A DNA stretch of 64,000 nucleotides from Pomacea canaliculata (GCF_003073045.1 NC_037596.1:6963416-7027415); one strand, 5' to 3'; counted from the stretch's first letter, positions 38,247 through 49,671 are shown. Numbers and translations are program-made. The notes: generated by a model not told the origin, from the letters alone.

Positions 38247-38681
38247 TAACAATAATAATATAATAAGAATAAGAATAATAGGAGAGGTTGTTAGGAGTAA
38301 TGTTTACAGGAGAGGTGTGTTTTCAGCGCAGGTGTAAAGGAGTCAATAGTGGGTAGGTGGCTGGTATGGACAGGGAGAGAGTTCCATTGTTTCGCTGCAC
38401 AATAACTAAACATCCTGTGACCATATGTTGTTTTTTGGTGACAGGGAGAGTAAGGAGACGATCATCAGACGAAGAGCAAAGTTGTTAATTTATTTGCGCT
38501 TCTATATCATTCTGAGCTCAAAGAGAAACAGAATTAAAAAGAAATTATCATATTGTCCTTTCAATCTCAGTTATTTTTTCTTCACTTGCATTATCATGTT
38601 TCAGGTGCAGCTTCAACCCCACGTGCTTCTCTGGTCCCGGTGTTTGTCTTCACCATCTGTCTGCTTCTTATGTCGATGTAG
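22126..38681 (+). CDS. Gene 4, one 8-Cys domain plus an expanded micro-exon stalk
   Basis: Signal exon 22126-22195 (MMIAAGMGYPRGLLQLLLVL, then TFTG); 8-Cys domain 24186-24321, 24729-24817, 25311-25379; stalk of 20 micro-exons 26025-31219; last exon 38605-38681 (GAASTPRASLVPVFVFTICL, then LLMSM and stop), a GPI-type tail. Leaving out the three defective micro-exons, the spliced frame is open and would give about 338 residues. The third domain exon has a weak donor (A|GTATTTT). The stalk exon present in gene 5 at 45874 has been deleted here. The last intron holds a 6.6-kb LINE. The product is probably a surface protein whose stalk alternates basic and acidic blocks, and its length could vary by splicing or array copy number. 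Function unknown. Confidence 0.75.
22464..22757. mobile_element. hAT-like MITE in gene 4 intron 1
   Basis: 294 bp with ends TAGTGTTTCTCAAAGT and TATGAGAAGCACTG, the typical hAT form (CAGTGTTTCTCA). It is flanked by an 8-bp target-site duplication matching at 7 of 8 bases (GTATAGAC at 22456-22463, GTATAGAG at 22758-22765). No transposase, so non-autonomous. Confidence 0.85.
23626..23702 (+). repeat. (CAG/CAA)n trinucleotide tract
   Basis: Four CAG units followed by about 22 CAA-type units with one interruption, in intron 1 of gene 4. The poly-Asn, poly-Thr and poly-Cys frames are artefacts of the repeat. Confidence 0.9.
24094..24168 (+). repeat. 25-bp minisatellite, three units
   Basis: GAATGTTGATGTTATTT-CAAGCCT occurs three times just upstream of the acceptor of the first domain exon of gene 4. 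Gene 5 has one unit at the same place. Confidence 0.85.
24186..25379 (+). CDS. 8-Cys domain module, gene 4
   Basis: Exons of 136, 89 and 69 nt. Spacing is C-x10-C-x15-C-x9-C-x8-C-x8-C-x17-C-x8-C, from QAHCGSDEIDEMRPC through LITQDLC, IKDCASRKDIAEC and SCGLMDFQDKC. It diverges strongly from genes 2 and 3 but keeps all cysteines and exon phases. Confidence 0.8.
24418..24475 (+). repeat. TCG/TCA trinucleotide tract
   Basis: A short imperfect tract in the intron after the first domain exon. A similar one sits at the same place in gene 5 (44403-44445). Confidence 0.7.
25990..31292 (+). repeat. Tandem array of 20 micro-exon units in gene 4
   Basis: Each unit has the acceptor CTCATTTGACAG, a 30- or 36-nt exon, a GGTAAGC donor and a homologous intron. 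Type A units (about 248 bp) code ETATGRNAKPSK. Type B units (about 311 bp) code ETADETEDSE. Exon starts: A at 26025, 27749, 27994, 28242, 28490, 28739, 28986, 29234, 30085, 30936, 31184; B at 26344, 26640, 26950, 27247, 27540, 29545, 29858, 30396, 30709. Intact exons are phase 1-1, so any can be skipped or added without breaking the frame. B exons at 26344 and 27247 are 29 nt and the one at 27540 has lost its GT donor. Units from 29234 and 30085 form two copies of an A-B-B block of 851 bp. A truncated unit resumes at 37925 after the LINE. Confidence 0.9.
31757..35583 (-). pseudogene. LINE ORF2: endonuclease and reverse transcriptase (broken)
   Basis: N-terminal apurinic-type endonuclease: FASMNCQGLG, LLQDTHF, GSVYGPN, VIGGDWNIVL and later DHSLITLSL. 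Reverse transcriptase: KNWRPITLLNVVYKI (34451-33852 segment), GCRQGDPISPYIF and NADDTELTLEG (33605-32964 segment). C-terminal part: GGIDIPDVRTYMNALKLTWL and a CCHC-like cluster C-x2-C-x7-H-x4-C (CNYCRCEKENIQHIFWKC). The catalytic YADD is NADD here, losing the tyrosine. The frame is interrupted at least five times: between 34987 and 34930, before 34451, around 33880, between 33682 and 33605, and around 33000. The order of domains and the C-terminal signature fit the L1/Tx1 group. Confidence 0.9.
35556..36005 (-). other. Hydrophobic open frame between LINE ORF1 and ORF2
   Basis: 149 codons in LINE sense orientation, overlapping the ORF2 start by 28 nt. It contains two long hydrophobic stretches (CLFIFCSYFLLCFLCFL and LWVCFFIISLLI) and then a polar segment (LQKQLVEAEQKVQKG). 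It may be a chance frame in T-rich inter-ORF sequence. I do not recognise it. Confidence 0.25.
36411..37596 (-). pseudogene. LINE ORF1: coiled coil, RRM and C-terminal domain (broken)
   Basis: The original start is probably the ATG at 37596 (MGPKKINDD), followed at once by a TAA at 37569-37567. Residues of a long coiled coil follow (IIEDLQMQMLEMKEEI). Near 37090 a one-base shift separates this from QYSRRDSVRIHGLP, the start of an RRM-like domain with RPVIVKFVSRKDKERVI. The C-terminal domain has LNRLKQQEGVVDAW and GGRLFAKLRD. This is the usual L1-type ORF1p order, an RNA-binding chaperone of the retrotransposition particle. Confidence 0.88.
37940..38140 (+). repeat. Truncated last unit of the micro-exon array
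   Basis: Intron sequence of a type B unit continues from the LINE target site and breaks off at about 38140, before the next acceptor. It therefore contributes no exon. Confidence 0.8.
38205..38480 (-). repeat. Dispersed repeat fragment with (AAT)n tract
   Basis: An AAT tract at 38209-38280 is followed by GAGAGGTGTGTTTTCAGCGC, GGGAGAGAGTTCCATTG and GTGACCATATGTTGTTTT. On the minus strand this looks like a body ending in an ATT tail, as in many invertebrate SINEs. Family not identified. Confidence 0.35.
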
Positions 38682-38699
38682 CTTATGTAGTTTTGTGTC

Positions 38700-39902
38700 T
38701 TCTTTTGACACCTGCTAACGGCAGTTTTCTGTTGATTAATGTCTATATAGCCGTATAGCTTGTCTATATTTTACTTTCACTTGTCAACACTTTACTTGAG
38801 CAACATATCTGACACGTTTCCAAAATCTGAGTGTAGGTACATAACAACTGTTAAATATTCATTTGCTTAGTATTGTCTTAGAGATTATAAAATTTTCTCG
38901 TAAAGCCCTCAATTTTTTATACGCTCATAACCTTCTTAACTGGATGTGTAAGGTAGAAGACAAGGATTTATAAAATGTTTCAGTCAAGCTAACTTTGTTC
39001 AGTTTTGCCTTGCATTTCTTCCACTGCAGACGCGACCACTTTGTTATCTTAAATGATTTAACTGTAACCTTTATTTGTGTAACCTTTCCTGACAATAACC
39101 TTCCACTATTAATAGTGACACTTTGAGAGGTTAAAAGTTTTATTACATTTAACTTTTGTAATATTTAAAAGACTATATCAATCCATATTCGATGATTACG
39201 ATTTTGTTCACTATTTAACTGCACATTTTTCTTCGGAAGATTTTATTTTTGATCATTGTGTTTTGTTTTAATAACAAGAAGAACACACACAAACACACTT
39301 TGTCTACTACCTTTTAACTGTGTGTAAGGGAAGACACAAAGCAATTATTTGGCAACTGCAGTTCTCTGGAATGAAGGAAGGATATATTTGTCCAATTGTT
39401 TATTCTCAAGTCAACCAACGAGGCCCTTCAAACCCGAAGTGTGCAAATTTTGATAAGTGCATGAAGGTTTTACACTTCTAGAACAATTCTACTCAGATTA
39501 TTTTCCATATGTATAATACGAGCTGTATCATCTTCCTTAACAAAATGGGTATTTGATGTATACATTCAAATATTATTAACATTATCAGTAAAGCCAGGTA
39601 ATGTTTTGAATTATACCCGATTTACCTGGGATGCGGATGTAGCTGAAGGATTATTTTTCTCCAAGAATTACACCGTCGTTGACATGAGATGTAGAGTTTA
39701 CAACAAGAGGACTTCCTGAATGTAGTAATAAGCAGTTAGTAGGAGTGGATATGGGTGTAGCACTACAGGTCTAGCCGATGCACATTCTATCAGTTCTTCG
39801 ACAATTTTTTTAAAGTTTTTCTTTGAAACGCTTGTATTGCTCTCGGTTATCTTTGCCTTTACTGTTACACGAATGTTTATTTCACAAACACATACACACA
39901 GA

Positions 39903-39948
<46 letters not shown>

Positions 39949-40360
39949 AAAACAAACACACACACACACACACGCACGCGCGCTCGTGCGCTAACATACA
40001 CAAAAAATTTGCCACAAATCACAGCGGACTTGTTTGGGTTATCAAAAGCATCTGAAAAGACTCAATTCTAGAGTTAGCAAAACGTTTATTTTGTATGAGA
40101 CTGATACACATCAGTTTTTAATCTCCGATATAAATGCAGTTTTTTATTTATTCTTTTTTTTTATCATAAGTGAAATGAAATTACTGCATTTTGTCGTGTT
40201 TCTCTTATTCTGTTAGCAATAAAGAATCTGTTTTGCCCTCCTTCGTTCTTTTTGTCTTTACAAAGAGTGAAAGAAAAATCTGCATACTAAAGACCATCAG
40301 TATATGTCAAAGGCAGAACAAAAACCCGAAGGTGTATCTGTCAGAAAAAAATGTCCCAGA
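38700..40360. other. Intergenic region after gene 4
   Basis: No gene seen. Bases 38880-39180 match intron 2 of gene 7 (59870-60110), with shared landmarks such as CTTAACTGGATGT, AAGGATTTATAAAA and TTCAGTT-TG. A (CA)n tract lies at 39883-39985. Confidence 0.55.
39883..39985 (+). repeat. (CA)n microsatellite
   Basis: CA dinucleotide tract with a few interruptions. Open frames across it are low-complexity. Confidence 0.9.
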
Positions 40361-40461
40361 AAAACAAATAAAAGGCGATTCTTCATGTGAAAAGAGCTGT
40401 CCCTATACCTGTAGTCATCGCAACACTTATACGACCTTTACAAATATTGTTTGTGTTTCAG

Positions 40462-40562
40462 GAGGAAACACTGTGACAGGAAGTGCTGTTCTTTCTCGAG
40501 CCTCATTAGTCTTGTTAATGATGTACACGATCCTGCTAGTCTTGTTGCTTAGGATTTCCTAA
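40462..40562 (+). pseudogene. Orphan last exon, copy of the gene 3 anchor exon
   Basis: A 101-nt exon with intact acceptor, coding GGNTVTGSAVLSRASLVLLM, then MYTILLVLLLRIS and a stop, almost identical to 20308-20408. No domain or signal exon lies between it and the true last exon of gene 4 at 38605. It could serve as an alternative last exon of gene 4 (same phase) but is more simply a duplication by-product. AATAAA follows at 40778. Confidence 0.75.
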
Positions 40563-41061
40563 AATGCGTGCTATGTGTCTTAGGCAAACGATTCTTAATG
40601 ATTTCTTTTTTTTCCAGTATTAATACATTGCCTGTGATATATATATATAATTTGCTGTGTAAAAATCACATTCCTTTTTATAAACACGAATGACGTTTTC
40701 ATTGTAAGTTTTATACTTAAAAAATCTAGATATGCATTATGAAGTATGCACACTGTTTTCGTCGAATCAAAGATTATAATAAAGGAGTGAAAGAGGGGGG
40801 GGAAGGTGTTTTACACCTAACCAGCAACTAAGGCTATATATATATATCACATCAAGACAGCCAGTCTAAGAAGTGAAAAGCAAAATACATTTATATAATT
40901 ATAGATATGTAAAAATTTCAACATGTGTGTGTGTGTGTGTGCAAATGTAAAACTTAGTTCACACGTTCACAGAATACAACCTGTCAGCTATTGTTTTGGT
41001 GTTGCTGCCTTCTGTTATAATACTACTGCGACCACAGATCTACGTCGGTCGCAACACAATC

Positions 41062-41066
41062 TATAA
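41062..41066 (+). promoter_or_regulatory. TATA motif in conserved upstream block of gene 5
   Basis: CTATAAGGGACGAAACTCTT corresponds to the gene 4 block at 20843. It lies about 0.93 kb upstream of the gene 5 ATG. Confidence 0.4.
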
Positions 41067-41269
41067 GGGACGAAACTCTTCCCTGCCTTTACAGCTCGCT
41101 TACCTCCCTTTAAATGCGAAGCATTATTTTCAGGGCGTGTGCTGCGCTACCGTCAGTCTGTGTGTGTGCGCCTTGTATTTCTGTATGTGCACACGTGTAT
41201 ATTCTCATGTCTTTGTGCATTACAAAACAGGATTAGTATGTTTATTTGTCTATTTGTATGTACGTGTGT

Positions 41270-41560
41270 GTGTTGTTACGAATGTTCGTGAAGCTCCCTG
41301 CGGTAATATTATTTAACCTAAAATTAAACCAGCCAACACGCAGGAAAAAGGTCAATTGCTGTCCTCTCCTCCATCCTTATGTTCACGTGCTTTTCCTGTC
41401 AGGAAGAAACAATCAGTCACATGGTACACAGTGTGTCACACACTGCCTCGCATGGAACTTGCACACACTGCGTCATCCTAAGTGTGAAAAGTTTGGCTAA
41501 TTAAGGAAGTACTACTTGAACCTCTTGCTGCTCATTGAATCTGACGCAGAAGGAAGACCA
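41270..41560 (+). repeat. Recurrent upstream flank block, copy 4 (gene 5)
   Basis: Close match to 21430-21690 before gene 4. Confidence 0.7.
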
Positions 41561-41988
41561 TAAACTCCCTCGTGGCCTCTCAGGGCGGTGGCTCTAATGC
41601 TGATGGACGTGCTGATGACACTAAGACCTCAAATTGCAGTCAATCCTGTTTGTCTTTGGGCGTTGCCTTTTCTATCGCAAAAAGAAACCTCACTTTAGAC
41701 ATTTGACAACTATAACTTTTAGTCTTAACATACTGTTGACTGCCTAAAACAGTTATGACACGAACTGTGCAGAGAATTTTTTTTTCTCTTCTTACTCCGT
41801 CTAATGGAGCTGGTGACTGCATGTAGGCATTTAGTAAAGTATCTCGCAAAAGCGGAAGTTCGTTGAGACCGGATACATGTGAAAGCATGTCAAGGTTAGA
41901 CTAATCATTCTGGTTTGCTAATGCTTATCAGTAACATTAAGGAAGTAAGCTGCTGCAAGCAAAATATTAAACTCGATCTGTTTTGAGG

Positions 41989-44900
41989 ATGCTAGCAGCT
42001 GGAATGGGTTGCCAGAGGTTTGCTGCAGCTACTTGTGGTCCTGACTTTCACAGGTTTGTTGTTAATTTGTCTTATTCGTGGCAACTATTTGGCTTTGCTT
42101 TTTTTGTTCAGCTTGTAAACCAGACAGTGATTATACAACTAATGATTATAAATTTACATAATTAGAATAACCGATTTTAGACTGTATCGCTAAAGACAGT
42201 TGAAATATCTTTAGCAGCATAAAAGTATTTAGTAGGGTCCCAGTATTGTATGTCAGAAAGTAGTGAGACGATAATTGGTTTATATTATGACTAGAATTAC
42301 TAGACATATAGAACACATGAACACTAGGCAGACTCAATACAGAATCATCCCTGTTCTCAGCAAGTAAAATGATGCTGCCACCACAATAGGAACTCCATGC
42401 AAGAGCATACTGGCTTCATGCTTGGTAGATTCACAATTTGAAAAGTATTGAAGAGCCATGATAGAAAAAAAAAGTAGCATAAGTGGTATTCCGTATACAG
42501 CTTGGTTTAGTTAAGAAGTTGTCTGGCAGTCAGTCACACATGTGCGTGACAGGATATTTAAGACTAGAAAGATCTACTTATTAACAGTCTGCCCAAGACC
42601 TCAACACCAATCAACCAGCAGATTTTTCAAGCAAATGTTGTGTTCTTCAGTAAGCCCTCTCTACTGTATAACATCTTCATGAACAGGATGTCAGAAATAA
42701 TACACAAGCACATTTGGTGTTTCTGTACGTTGGAGACCAATATTTTTACTGCGTGTATTTTTAAAGGCGACTTTGAACTAGAAGCAGGTAATAAAACACA
42801 TCTGAAAGACATCTTCGGAAGAACTACAGACTAAATGTGCATTTAGCACCAAGTATTACACACAAATAGTTCACATAGCTCATTCACTAATGGAAATGGT
42901 GCATTTTTTAACGACAAACAACGATTACTAAAAGTCTCCATTTTTTTTTTAACTTAATAGTTCAAATGTCAGGACATATCTTGAGAGTTCAGAGAACAAC
43001 GCATCTCGTCGCAATCCTTCATATCAGCGGATCATTACTAGCAGCGAATGTGTAAATAGCTTGTAACAGATTCACTAGCGCACTTTTTTTCCTAGATGGA
43101 ATAATAAATATTACGGAGTGACAGCAATTAGAAAATATCCACAAATGCGGGGATGGAAACGCTTCACATAGTCGTCGCATGTTACTTTTTCCAGACCAGG
43201 TGACTTTAGCCGAGTTTCCTTGACGAGGAAGCCGACAAGGCGTAGAGAACCAATCTTTGCAAAGACAATACTATATACACAGTACACATTAGCCCTGTAT
43301 TCACTCATGGGCCCTACGCTACGATGTGTCGTATGAAGCTGATCCCTGACCCGGTTGGTTAAAAACTATAATACAAGCTTTTCATCTAGTTCTTAAACAT
43401 ATTCTATCCTGATTAATACACAAAAATTATTCATCAGTTTTGATGAATGATCTATACTATTTGCATAATCTATACTATTTGCATAATCAGTCGATGAAAG
43501 TCACACAAAACAAACAGCAGCAGCAACAATGACATCGTGAAGGACTAAAAATACAAGATAAACAGCGGCAACATCAACATTTCTTAGAACATTGTGACAT
43601 CATGACCATAATCTCCAAAACATAATACCTTATATTAAACAAATCACTACCTTGACTAGGCCAGGTGATTTCTGATTCGATGTAACTCTATTTCACTATA
43701 TAACCAGTACAATGTTTAATTTTTGCCACTTACTTGACGGCATTCACCACATTTATTATAAAGGACAGAATAATAGAGTGAAATGTGTTCCAAAAAAAAA
43801 AAGCAGGGCAAGGGTCAATTTGTAACAAAGATACGACAATGGCGAACACCAAGTAGTCACGGCAAAAACGAATGCAAACAGAAAAAAAATAAAAAGTCAA
43901 TAACAGTTTCACCCTTTTCCCCAAAGGGCGGATAAACCTCGAGGACATAGCAGCAGCAACGACACCAACGACCACGTGGAATAGATTCTATTACTAAAGA
44001 TACCTTACTCTCCATTATGAAGATTTCTTTTACACAATGGAAAGAGCATTTCTTGGTTGAAATAAGCTGTTTGTTGTATATCTGTTTATCTGTCTATTCT
44101 CTGACTACTTGCATATATTTTGAACAATGTTCAAACACTGACGAATATTGGTGTTATTTGCAAGCGTGTTATGTTGTCCTCAGCTGTGGGTACACAAGCA
44201 GAGTGCAACCATCAAGAAACTGTTCAGATGATTTCCTGTGTTTCTCCTTACATGGGGAGGTTGTTACCACTGGCCGGCGCTTCTTGTGACAAGGAGCTAA
44301 TCTCACAGGATCTTTGCAAGTGTGTTCACATAGGACCTCATGTGCAATTGCACCTTGTTTTCTCTGGCTGACTGAATCTGCTCAAATTAGTGATTATGTT
44401 CACCCATCATCATCATCATCGTCGTCGTCGTCGTCGTCGTCATTATATTCTTGTTTCCCGTGATTATAATGAATAACTTGATAATTTAAGCATACTTGTA
44501 CACTTCACTCGTAAACTTTGTTTTCTGTATTTACTAAATAAGCTGCGGCTAACATAAATTAAATTACAGCATAGACCTCATGATCTATTCTTTCCGAACT
44601 AAACTTCTTTGATGATACTATTGTTTATCTCAGTTAATTCTGCAATCAATTTTTAAAAAACCGTAATGTTTTCTTTCTGGAAATGTATCTTTGCAGAGAT
44701 TTTAAGGAAATCGTGGACTGCGTCACCAGAAATAATATTTCATCAACATGCTTGGAGGTCGGTGTATCCAAACAACTCAAGCAATTTGGTGTGTTTTCGT
44801 TTTCAAGTGTATCTAATTTACAGGGACTAAACAAGATTTAAATCATGCTTACTTTCGCTTAAGGCCAAGGGACATTTTTCTCTATATTTTGCTATATTTG

Positions 44901-46559
44901 TCTCAAAAGATATTGACAACAATACACATAAGAGCAATGTTTCAAAATTTGAGTCCTCCCTCCAAGAAGACTAAATAGAAAATACACTAAATTTCTTGAG
45001 TAAGCTTTATGAATGAACACCTAAAGTAAATAGCAATATACTGGTGAAAGAACAGGGTCAAAAGAAGGGACGATAATAATAATTTAATATAGTCATAGAA
45101 GTAAAATCGCATTCCTGAAAAATAAAGCACAGACGCATATCAAAATGACAAATGATAATACAACTATTCAGAGTCAAATATCTTGATAACCGTCACCATT
45201 TGTATCTGACCTGCTATGGACTGACTACTGTATACCTTTGTTTCTGATTACCTCCAATTTGTCTCTTGGGCAGGTTTCGGTTGTACCGTAAGTGATTTCC
45301 AAGAAAAGTGCCGAAACACTTCTACCACTCAAGCAGGTAAATGTCTTATTACAGCAACAATAGTACAGAAGGCAATCAATAATTAAATACAATCATCATC
45401 CTAAAATGATGAAAATTAGTAAAATAAAATGCAGAATTTAGTTCCAGCTAAGATAGTAAAAATATAGGTAGTCTTGTAAAGACTTTATAAAGATGAGAAA
45501 AAATATGTTTCATGTGACAAGAAGTCATCAGAAAATCTATTTTTGTCATAAATATTTTAAACACGTTTGTTCTTTACATTATGTAAACGGGTATATATAT
45601 ATATTTTTTTTTACTTGAGCACTTTATCAGCGCTAGTAATATCGTAGTAATATCCCGGCTGTAAGTATAAAGAGAAACAAGGTTGCCCCGCATTCCAACG
45701 CGGTCATTCCTTGTTTTTTAGACAATCATTCTTCAGGCAAGAATACCAGACACTGGCAATTAAAGAGCTTTAAAAATAGGCATTATCTCTTACATATTTA
45801 TAGATTATAAATCAGGTTCACTGACATGGAAAAAGCATTTCAACATTTACTGGTTTTCTTTTTCATGGCACAGGAGATTTCGTGCATTCGACAAAGCCAA
45901 CTACTGAAGGTAGGAATCGGTTGTAACATATTAGACAGATATTTATTTGCAGGAGTGCTGGCTGCATATCTTGACGACTTACTTAATTAAAATAGCAGTA
46001 GGTACAAGAAGTTATCGACTAATACATTAATAATAAAACAAAAATAATTTGACGAACATGTGCTCAAAAATTTCGCACAATATGCTTTGTGTCTCATTTA
46101 GCAGAAACTGTAGCCCAGACAAGTATTTCAACAAATTGCTTTAAAACAGGAAAAATAATTTCCCCCGCTGCACACAGAAGTTTTAACGAAAACACAGGAT
46201 GCTTTATGTTGTGTACATGTGAAAACCCGTTTGCAACATCTGTGTTTTTATAGTCGACATGTACACTCTATCTTTGTATCAATCAACATCTTTAGTTCAG
46301 CCTCGTATTTCTGCAGTCGACATGTACATAATGTCTTCTATGTCAGGGACTTAGACTAGTGGTAAACAAGATGTAAGAGGACTAGACCTCATTCGTCCTC
46401 TACGAATGGTCATTTTGTGGTTCCATATTCATTTTCTTCATTTAAAGTTTCATTTCTGTTTCAGGACAAACCAACAACGCAGGTGTCGCCGCAGTGACAC
46501 TTGACTATCTCGCTCTGTTACCTGTCGCCACCCTCCTTCTCATGTTTATTGACATTTAG
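41989..46559 (+). CDS. Gene 5, one 8-Cys domain with short stalk; signal exon damaged
   Basis: Signal exon 41989-42053; domain 44184-44319, 44697-44788, 45274-45336; stalk 45874-45909 (GDFVHSTKPTTE) and 46105-46122 (ETVAQT); last exon 46465-46559 (GQTNNAGVAAVTLDYLALLP, then VATLLLMFIDI and stop). From the domain on, everything is open and in phase. The signal exon is 5 nt shorter than that of gene 4, so its ATG reads MLAAGMGCQRFAAATCG, not hydrophobic, and leaves in the wrong phase. The frame that would give LLQLLVVLTFTG has no ATG after an upstream TAG. The gene is therefore probably silent as a secreted protein in this haplotype, unless another first exon is used. The 18-nt stalk exon and its intron match the array unit of gene 4 in single copy. 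Confidence 0.7.
44184..45336 (+). CDS. 8-Cys domain module, gene 5
   Basis: Exons of 136, 92 and 63 nt. Spacing is 10, 15, 9, 8, 9, 15, 8, from AECNHQETVQMISC through CDKELISQDLC and VDCVTRNNISSTC to GCTVSDFQEKC. Closest to gene 6, then gene 4. Confidence 0.85.
44403..44445 (+). repeat. TCA/TCG trinucleotide tract
   Basis: Position-matched to the tract at 24418-24475 in gene 4. Confidence 0.7.
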
Positions 46560-49500
46560 CTTGTGTAGTTTATGTTTTCTGTTATGTTTTCAACATCGTC
46601 TTTCTATATGCATTTTTTCAGCTTTATGTATATCATTCTGTTGCTTGTCAAAGCAATGCTAACACATTTCTAGTCAAGGTAAGTTAAAGAACCAAACAAC
46701 TAAAAATATAATTTAAAAACTAAATTTTTATTACTTTGGTGTCAAGGAGGAAGAACAAGTACAAACTAAGCATATTTTTTTGAATTATTGCCTATTTAGT
46801 ATTCCTCATTTATGAACAATATTACACATGAAGTTATTGTTCTTTCTTTCTATTGGTTAATCTTTAATAGCAGTGTCATATCTCTCTTCATGAAGATATT
46901 TTATATTAGAGTTTGATGTCTTGCAGCTTTTATTACTGTTACCTGTACATCACGTTTAATGTTTTTTTGAATATACTGTTGGTTATGTGATCGTGATAAA
47001 GATGGCTTTTGCTCATGATATCATTACAAATATTATCTGGACTTCCTGTACTGAGATTTTGCTAGCGATGAGTGTGTCTTGTGTTCAATAACTATTTCTT
47101 TTAATGTAAGCAAAAACCTAGAAACCTAGATTCTATGTCCCACTATGTCGAATTGTTAGCACGAAAGCTCATAATACCTGGCTGTCACAAGCTATCATCG
47201 TTTGAGCCACAATGTATGCTGAAAGTAAGATAAACAGTCTTTTTTCAGTAAAATCGTTGTTGTCATTTAATATGCACCTACTTCCGATGTAAACCAGCAA
47301 AGAATCCCTAGGTATGTCGGACGGACAATGAAGTAGTGGTCACAGACAGTGTCAACAGTGCACAGTATCTACATCTAACGTCACGCCTGAACGCCTCAGG
47401 GGCAAGAACTCTGACAGGACTGTGTGTGCGGGTGTTCTTGTTTATCTTCCTTACTAACATCTCTCATTATCTCTTGCTTCGGCGTGGGGTAGTCCTGTGT
47501 TTTCTCGTGGGCATATGTATATATGTTTTTTTTTTTTTTTTAATTTTTTATCTACACATGATTAAACTTTTTATCAAAACCGTTCAATATGTCTTTGTTG
47601 TGGTCTATGTTTATCAAAGGTACTGAGTGAGTGTGTGTGTGTTCGTGCCGACTGTAACAGCGGTTGCGAGCGTGCATCCGGCGACGCTGGGGGTCCCATG
47701 ACATCTACAGTATACACATTGTACACGCACATAATGCTTGCACACTCACAAACTTATAAACTTAAATAATTTTTTACTAGTCAAAGTTTTTTTTTTCTCA
47801 ACCTTTGGAAATCTAGAAAAGATTATGCTGGACACTGGTAGCCTTCGCAGGCAAGATCAGAGTATTTTGGGGTCGTCTATGGCCCGTGATCATAGAAAAG
47901 ATTCTTCAAGAAACTGTTTTAGCCCCTAAGCTGATTTGCTTTACATCAACATGAGCAAAATAATGATAATAATAAATATAATAATAATAATCATTATCAT
48001 TATCATCATCATCTCCGTCGTCGTCAGCGTCGTTGTAGTAGTAGTCGCATCGTCGTCGTTGTGTTGAGTACATCTTAGTACACGTAGCGATTAAACTCCG
48101 GTAAGCTTAAGCTTCGATAAGCGTAAGAAGACTTTTCATTTGTCAATCTAATCAGCTTATTTTTCCACATGTACACTTGATAATTTACGAACTTCATAAG
48201 CAGTACAAAAGTGAAATCAGTTTCGTGTACAAGTTTATTATGTTACAATTAAGACCTGCTTGGTAGAGCTGAACAGGTTGCTTTTAAATGTACTTTAAAT
48301 GTAGGTAACTAAAATTATTTTCTGGATGATTTTTGGAATTTATCAATGCTATCATGAGATGTAGAGATTAATACAAATTTTACAAAGGCAGTTCCATGGT
48401 ACGTGAGTACTAAATGGATAAGCAGATCATGATTGTAGAGATAAACATCTTGGCATAAGTACAGGTCGAGTGTTGAAATACTAATTTACACTGAATACAT
48501 CCCCGCAGCTCCAATGCTTTTATCGAGTTTCTACTACTACTACTGCAAATGATAATAATAAAACTTAACAACAAAAACATATATAAAATAGCGACCTTCT
48601 CCACATCATGACTTAAAGGGCTTTACAGTAATAGAAGTTCATTTGTATTACATGGTTCACTTTTTAAAAGAAGAGTTTAGTGCATGTACAGGAAGAAATA
48701 GCAGTCCAATGAAGAAATAAAACATAAAGATGAAGAGGTGATGTGACACAGCAACACACCATGTGGCGATAGTTTCTCTTAGGAACAATGCAGTAAGTTC
48801 GGAGTGGAGAATACTATGTATAAAAAGTCATCTGTAACCAGTTACTAAAGGACAGATCAAATGAAAGACCTTTGAAAACAGAAAATTAAAAAAATAAAGG
48901 GATTGATTTGGAAACCGCGGGATACACGTCGGTCATTTTCGTTCGGCGATTGATGTTCCGTATGGTTGTGTACAAAGACCTTTCCCGCCTTTTGGTGAAT
49001 ATATATATATAGTCATTTTACAATGTTGTATAAACTCCTTGCAACCATATTTACAATAAATTATCTACCGGCTGCTCAGATGGAACAGTACACACTAGAT
49101 TATAACTTGATCTTTTATCGCAAATTAGAAATGACTTTGGAACTTAAATACTACTTTACTACTATAGAACTATAATTCCTATATATCTTAATGTTTGACT
49201 ACATACTACAATATCTTGTATTTGATAGGTTTAACTATTGTTCAATGGTGCTCTTCTGTAAATTCAACACATATTTATTATTTTCTTCCATAAAGGATGG
49301 CAGTATTTCGACCATTCACGAGGCTACAAGAGCTTTGAAAGTGTTTGGATTTGTGACTCACAAACGATGACTAATGAATGTATTCTATCGATGAATTTGC
49401 ACTGCTTCCCTTCAGTCGGGTGGTGAACATTCTAATTTTTCAAAGGGGAATTCTGCAGGCAAACCTACGAACACCAAATCGAACACACATACAAACGCAG

Positions 49501-49660
49501 GCGCGATTCGTTTGCCTTTGACGATTTTTTATTGAAATGTAAATTATCTGCATATATCCAGTACAACTGTTTCATTGACTTCCTTTAATACTTTTAAAAA
49601 GAAAATGTCAGGGAAGTAGATATTGTTGGTCTCACTCCCTCTCTATAGCTGATGAGGTCA
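46560..49660. other. Intergenic region between genes 5 and 6
   Basis: AT-rich with no supported gene. A 96-codon frame at 47336 is T-rich, low-complexity and has no paralogous support. A TCA/TCG tract lies at 47990-48060. From about 48680 on it matches the region before gene 7 (58120 on), for example AAAAAGTCATCTGTAACCAG and GCACTGCTTCCCTTCAGTCG. Confidence 0.5.
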
Positions 49661-49663
49661 TGT

Positions 49664-49671
49664 TTATAAAT
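49664..49671 (+). promoter_or_regulatory. Proximal TATA box of gene 6
   Basis: TATAAATA lies 139 nt upstream of the ATG in a well conserved stretch shared with gene 7, including GAGCATGTCAGAGCCTGGAC downstream in the leader. Confidence 0.6.

Larger units (their letters stand above)
40360..41560 (+). repeat. Segmental duplication of the gene 3 - gene 4 boundary
   Basis: Matches 20220-21690 in order: intron end, last exon, 3' flank, TATA block, TG tract and flank block. The MITE at 20987 and divergence account for the length difference. The duplication placed a second copy of the gene 3 last exon in front of gene 5. Confidence 0.85.

Noticed and set aside
47336-47626. 96-codon hydrophobic frame
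   Set aside because: T-rich, no signal of splicing, no paralogue in the equivalent intergenic region before gene 7.
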